From the NCBI GenBank assembly GCA_003255025.1, contig QANY01002375.1, positions 2,238,647-2,302,646 of the forward strand: DNA of 64,000 nt, in the 5' to 3' direction. The notes under the pieces were generated by a model that was not told the DNA's origin, ran no database searches, and worked only from the letters and a program-made list of their open reading frames with translations. Below, piece after piece: positions 59,424-64,000 of this stretch; position 1 is the first letter of the stretch, and every line of letters starts with the position of its first letter. The position numbers and the translations under genes were made by a program. This DNA is from Datisca glomerata (taxonomy: Eukaryota; Streptophyta; Magnoliopsida; Cucurbitales; Datiscaceae).

Positions 59424-60064
59424 CTTGCTTACAAATTAAATGGCTCTATCCTTATACTTTGAACTCATTTTTATTTTATATTTTGTTAATAAATAATCAA
59501 GTTCTTTGATTTAAAAAATCTTAGGAAAAAGAAATATTTGAGTATATAAATAAATGAGTAATTTTATACTGATCATTATTTAGACTAAGTACTAATTGAC
59601 AAGTGAATTAGTTCAAAAATTCATTTTAATGAGTAGAAAACATCAAGGCATAAATAATTGACATATTATTTTATCATTTAAAATTTAGTTTATAACTCTA
59701 TTTGTCTAGAAGATCAAACACAGTAAGAATCAAAAGATAAACAATAAAGAATTAATAAAATAGCACAACAATATTGGGTAAAGGAAATTTAAAATTTTAA
59801 AATAATATAGACAAAGGCGTAAAAAAGAGTCATTTATTATTTCCTTCAAATTTTTAACATTTAATCTTAATATTCATAAACGAGAAATTTTAGAATTCTC
59901 AGTAGTGAGGTCAATTTTATCCAAAAAATATTTTTCCCACATCTGCACTAGTATAGTAGTGTGTGTATATATATAAAGATTATTACAAAGCCGGCTTTAC
60001 ATTATTTAAATTATATTATAAATTTATTAATTCATCAATCATATTATTAAGTTTGTAGTCAATT
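59424..60064. other. Intergenic stretch
   Basis: AT-rich; nothing recognised. Confidence 0.5.
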
Positions 60065-60077
60065 AAAATTAATATAA

Positions 60078-61460
60078 ATATAATTATTCTTTGACTGCCA
60101 ATGCACCATGAAGCTTCTCCATGATATGCTAGGGAGGTGTGGCTTGCTGCTTACTGTTACTTGTTGGTCAGCTCTTCCAGACTGGCTTCTTTATTCTACT
60201 GCTTACTGTTACTTGTTGGTTCTCTTGCTATTAAGATTTCGTTTATTGTTTTCATTTATTATCTTTGGATAGAAAAGAATATGAGATTTTTTCAAGGTAA
60301 AATACTTGAGTCTCCTCTTATTCTTAAAAAGATGGTGTTAATGGTTAGAGAGAGATTAATTTTCCTCTCTAAACATAGGAATTTTCAAGTAGATGACTTG
60401 ATTAACAATTGGTTGTGATTGTCCTTTGTGGACATAGGGTTTCTTTGGTACTTCTCCTGGGATATCAAATTTGTAGTTGTAATTGTGTTTTTTCTGGTTA
60501 ATATATTTACCTTTAATTAAAAATTACTATAATTATAAAATTTCTGTCATTGTTTATAGAGAGAAGGTCTGGCCTCTCTCTAGAAACTCTCACATCTAAC
60601 CCTAACCACCGAGCCCTCTATAGTTTCTCCTCTTCCGAGCCAGGTCTTGAGCTCTGGTGAACTTAGGCTGGGTTTGCCTTTTTCCTTCCCATTGCTTCGC
60701 GGCATGACGAAGATGTAGTTGGTTTTCCCGGCGCATGTTGTCTCGATGGTGAGACTAGGGAGTTCAAGGTTCGGGTTTCTCAGTATCTCTTCAAACCACC
60801 AAGCTTCGTAAAAAATGGTTATGAGCATCGCGACCAGGTTTTTACCTTTGTGCCTCCATGTCTAGGTTGACGGCTCCCTCATCTAGAGTTGGGTAACATA
60901 GATCCAGCGGGAGCAATGAGAGTGTACTCTTCCTGGACCAGATCGACTATTACCAGCTCGATCGTTTATTTCCTTCCCCGTCTGTTTCCCTGCGTTGGTC
61001 TGAGTTTCGAGGGTTCTATTGAAGAATTCAACCGTAGCTGGGGTGGATTCAATTAGGTCACTTCACTTGGACAAAGTGTAGTTTGGGTTATTATACCATC
61101 TCTTGGTTTGATGGCTCTGATTTGCTTGTTAGGCCATTCGATTGGGTTTGCTACAGTATACCTTAGTCCCATATTTGTCGTGATTAGTTTGATGGTTGAT
61201 TGAGTGGGTTGTGATAGTTAATTTGTTTGTGATGTGGTCTGATTGCTTATGGATTTTCTTATTTTAGTCTGGTTTGTTACCCGTTCCGCACCTCCGGTGT
61301 GGCTCATCTGTTTATTTGCAGTATAATGTTGGTTGTTTTGTGTATTCAACTCAAAGCTTAGCATTATACTGTTGGTTGCTGTGTTTGTAGTTTTAGGATG
61401 TGACTCTTGTACTAGTGTAATACTTTTGGTTAATACACATTTTTACCTTGGACAAAAAAA
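60078..61460 (+). mobile_element. 5'-truncated LINE relic(s)
   Basis: It is flanked by AAAATTAATATAA at 60065-60077 and 61458-61470, a probable target-site duplication. Its end is a short A run (61454-61461) after ATACTTTTGGTTAATACACA, typical of plant LINE 3' ends. Codons at 60200-60418 read FIYYLWIEKNMRFFQGK and VRERLIFLSKHRNFQ, the extreme C-terminus of LINE ORF2. A second 3'-end-like sequence at 60500-60525 suggests two LINE pieces. The GC-richer part 60560-61010 could be LINE leader or UTR. Confidence 0.6.
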
Positions 61461-61470
61461 ATTAATATAA

Positions 61471-62119
61471 TTAAATTTTGTTATGTTCAATTTATTAAAC
61501 CAATTCAACATTATTAAATTTTAATGGACTTCAATCTCACGTTTTTATATTAATGTTTAAATTGTACTTCACAACGTTTTTTTTTCACAATATAGCTAAA
61601 AAGACATTTAAGTTATTTCAAATAATTTAAAAAAAAATAGCGAAATGACAGTTGTTGGTGCAAAGTTTGTATTATTTATATTTTTGGAATGTTGCATTTT
61701 TTGTGAGCAAAACTTTGTAAAATACTACACATATTCTCTTGATCGGTTGTCTCCTCAAAGCACCAAGAGAAGATTTGAGGCACAGTTGTCAGCACACTGA
61801 GATATTCTTCACTTAAGTTTTTTCATGTTTCTAACTTGTACACTAACACCCGAAACATGATCAATTGTATATTTATTTTTTTGAAAAAGTATACTAACAT
61901 CTTGAGATTTGCTTAAAAAACATGAACATCTCCTCTAATTTTAAAAAAATACAAACCTCCTTTCACATTTTATTTAAGACAATAAACCCCAAATTCATTA
62001 AATATTTACTTAATGGTGTTTATTGTTTTTTAATACCAAATATACCCTCAGTTAAGCATTACTAATCGGCATTAGACAAAAAATGATTACTAATGAGTTA
62101 CGGGTCATTTGAGAAGACA
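61471..62119. other. Intergenic stretch
   Basis: AT-rich with A/T runs; nothing recognised. Confidence 0.5.
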
Positions 62120-62198
62120 GAGACCCGCGTGAAAGAGAGGGAGACCCGCGTGAAGGACGAGGGAGACCCGCGTGAAGGACGAGGGAGACCCGCGACGG
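62120..62198 (+). repeat. GC-rich minisatellite, 21-22 bp units
   Basis: Units begin at 62120, 62141, 62163 and 62185 with GAGACCCGCGTGAAGGACGAG; units 2 and 3 are identical. It is followed by a GC-richer leader-like region to 62300 containing a possible splice donor (CACGCAG/GTTAGG at about 62290). Confidence 0.9.
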
Positions 62199-62895
62199 AA
62201 GTGAAGCACACTCCAAGCACCACCGGCGAAGGACCACCTCGAAGCACCATCGAAGCATAACCTCAGAGATTTCCAGTTCTGCGATTCACGCAGGTTAGGT
62301 TTCTGTTTCCGTGTTGAATCTCTTCTTCTCTGGTTTAGCTGGAAGGTTTCTGTGTTTTTGTATTATTGGCTTCATCTGGAAGCTTCAACGATCTGAGAAT
62401 CTTCGTTTTTCATCAATCTGAGCACCTGTTTTGTTAATTATATTTACATCGATCTAGAAGTTTCATCGATAATTTGAGAGGAAAAAAAGGAGCTGAAAAG
62501 TAAAAAGATGTAATAAAATTATAGTTTTTGTTCTTCCTTATTCACCTAATCCATAGTCTTAGATGATTAATGTGTTTTTGTTTGCTATGCTTGATCTGTT
62601 TGAATGGTTTTTGTTCTTCCTTCTTCCCACGATTGTAGCTGATGTCAAACATCTTTCCATTTTCTAATTTTCCAACATAATGACTCGGTTGATCTGTTTC
62701 AGAATTTAGGAATGGCTTGATTTCTTTGACTGATCGAGTTTCAATGTAATTCTTAAACTTTTAGGCAAATGAGCATCTAGAAGTAAATTTTGTTCCTCAG
62801 ATCTGTTGAGCTTCAATGTTTAATAATGTCAATTTGTTTTCCTATGAATTGATTGATTTGTGTTGTCAATTAGCTACTTTTATTTGATATTTTAG

Positions 62896-63188
62896 GGGAT
62901 TGAAGATGTCAAGTTCAAGTTTAATGGCATTGCACATGACGGGTTACAGTATATTAATAAAATATGTCAGTGTGGAAGAAGAGCTACTATCAAGATTTCT
63001 AAGTCTCATAAAAACAAATATAAGTTTTATGTTATTGTTGTGAGAAACAAATATAAGTTTTATGTTATTGTTGTGAGGACAACATATGTAGGTTTTTTGG
63101 ATGGTGTAACCAGGTCGATGAAATAAACAACTTTATTATCGAAGACGAGGACAATGACAACAATAGTAACAAAATCCATAAAAAATAA
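62896..63188 (+). pseudogene. GRF-type zinc-finger gene or relic
   Basis: After a possible splice acceptor (TTTTAG at 62890-62895) the frame reads IEDVKFKFNGIAHDGLQYIN, then KICQCGRRATIKISKSHKNK, a match to the start of the plant GRF zinc finger (CxCG...). A 33-base direct duplication (63013-63045, 63046-63078) repeats the KYKFY segment. In a shifted frame the finger ends YCCEDNICRFFGWCNQVDEI and runs through an acidic Asp/Asn tail to a stop at 63186-63188. The duplication and frameshift make this copy look broken. GRF domains bind single-stranded nucleic acid in other proteins; short plant GRF proteins are uncharacterised and often lie next to transposons. The first exon may lie near 62200-62290 but is unproven. 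Confidence 0.6.
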
Positions 63189-64000
63189 TTAGAGTGTTGA
63201 AGGATGACATCTTCACACACTACATGAAATATGACATTCTATAAGAAGCAGAAAACCTTGTGAAAAGTAATCCACAGGGTTCTCGCGACGCCTGTGATAA
63301 CCTCTCATATTAAAAGTCTACGTTGTTGGCAATGAGCAATGCTTCATGTGAAGAACCCTCTGGTCTCTCACTTTTTATAGAGTTTTTCGTCTACTGTAAA
63401 ACGTTGTTTAATACAGTGTTTGAACACATGTTGAATGTATTCAACATGTGTGTTTTCATAGTTGTGAATTAACTAGGGTTTCCAATACTTTTAGTAACAT
63501 TTTATAAATGCTATTTTTTATAGTCAATTTACATGTATCTTATCTGATTTACATACATATTTAATACATTAAAAATTATATAACATCAATAAAATGTTTG
63601 ATAACATTAATATTTTATTTCACTTGCACAAAAGTACAATACGAAAGTAAAAAATATACAAAAGTATCATCATTAAGTCTAATTATCCACATATCATCAT
63701 CATTTATTCTAAAAACTAAAAACATCTAATTGTTTCACAAAATACTACAAAATAACCTCAAAAATTCATTAAAATATCATATAAAGCCTAAAGTCTAGTT
63801 CTTCAAACGTTGGACGTCCATATTCAATAACCTCAAGTCATTATAGGTCATGCATTATAAAGAGAACTAAGTTATCAACATTGACTAAGTTAACATATTA
63901 AAAAGTTTGAATAAATACATGTTTCGTGCATGCGACGCAGAGCGACGATTGAAAAATCAGTTTTGAAAAAAAAAAATCGGAGTCGCCACCAATCATTTTA
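63189..64000. other. Intergenic right edge
   Basis: AT-rich. CACTACATGAAAT at 63218 looks like the first bases of a CACTA terminal repeat, without a partner. The last bases (GGAGTCGCCACCAATCATTT from 63979) resemble a motif I have seen in plant LTR elements, too short to assign. Confidence 0.35.

Noticed and set aside
60580..60828. Minus-strand 82-codon frame with Arg/Lys-rich text
   Set aside because: It sits in the GC-richer part of a LINE relic, and no domain or start context supports it.
1..64000. tRNA, rRNA or organelle-derived segments
   Set aside because: I looked for the conserved T-arm sequence and rRNA motifs and saw none; this is only a visual scan.

Overview
The window is nuclear DNA of a flowering plant, most likely a eudicot. 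It is AT-rich, has a spliced plant-type gene, long introns and leaders, and is filled with decayed plant retroelements. Only two host protein genes are well supported. One is the 3' part of a CHX-family cation/H+ antiporter at the left edge (exons 2-349 and 1312-2466, plus strand). The other is a small DUF4228/PADRE-type protein with an N-myristoylation signal (51729-52202, minus strand). A damaged GRF zinc-finger gene or relic lies at 62896-63188.

Most of the rest is nested, broken transposable elements. From 2.6 to 16.5 kb there is a plus-strand array of Ty3/gypsy fragments of the Tat lineage, recognised by a second plant-type RNase H between RNase H and integrase. Its 5' half (LTR remnant, gag start, protease, reverse transcriptase) occurs four times, and two of the copies are preceded by a minus-strand LINE fragment. 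The last copy continues through RNase H, second RNase H, integrase, a short tandem repeat and an antisense extra ORF. A 2.2-kb copia LTR plus an integrase fragment (16.5-19.6 kb) separates it from a second Tat element in the opposite orientation (19.6-26.5 kb). A plus-strand Ty1/copia element with a matching target-site duplication occupies 26737-32531.

A third Tat element, minus strand with both LTRs, spans 34203-49071. It sits between sequences with CACTA-like subterminal repeats and carries inside it a minus-strand copia complex (37117-43865) built as partial LTR, integrase, full LTR, gag, partial LTR. The right third (49-64 kb) is mostly intergenic DNA with one recognisable small gene, a long foldback element (53.9-54.7 kb), a perfect 75-bp palindrome (59349-59423), a LINE relic flanked by a probable target duplication (60.1-61.5 kb), a GC-rich minisatellite and the GRF finger relic.

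No undescribed autonomous system stands out. The most informative signals are: the antisense extra ORF of the Tat elements, whose copies share introns at matching positions; the four-copy array whose units share the same junctions and the same inactivating stops; the perfect palindrome; the foldback; and two places where an N coincides with suspicious duplicated or homopolymer sequence. All domain calls are by eye from translated sequence; no searches were run.
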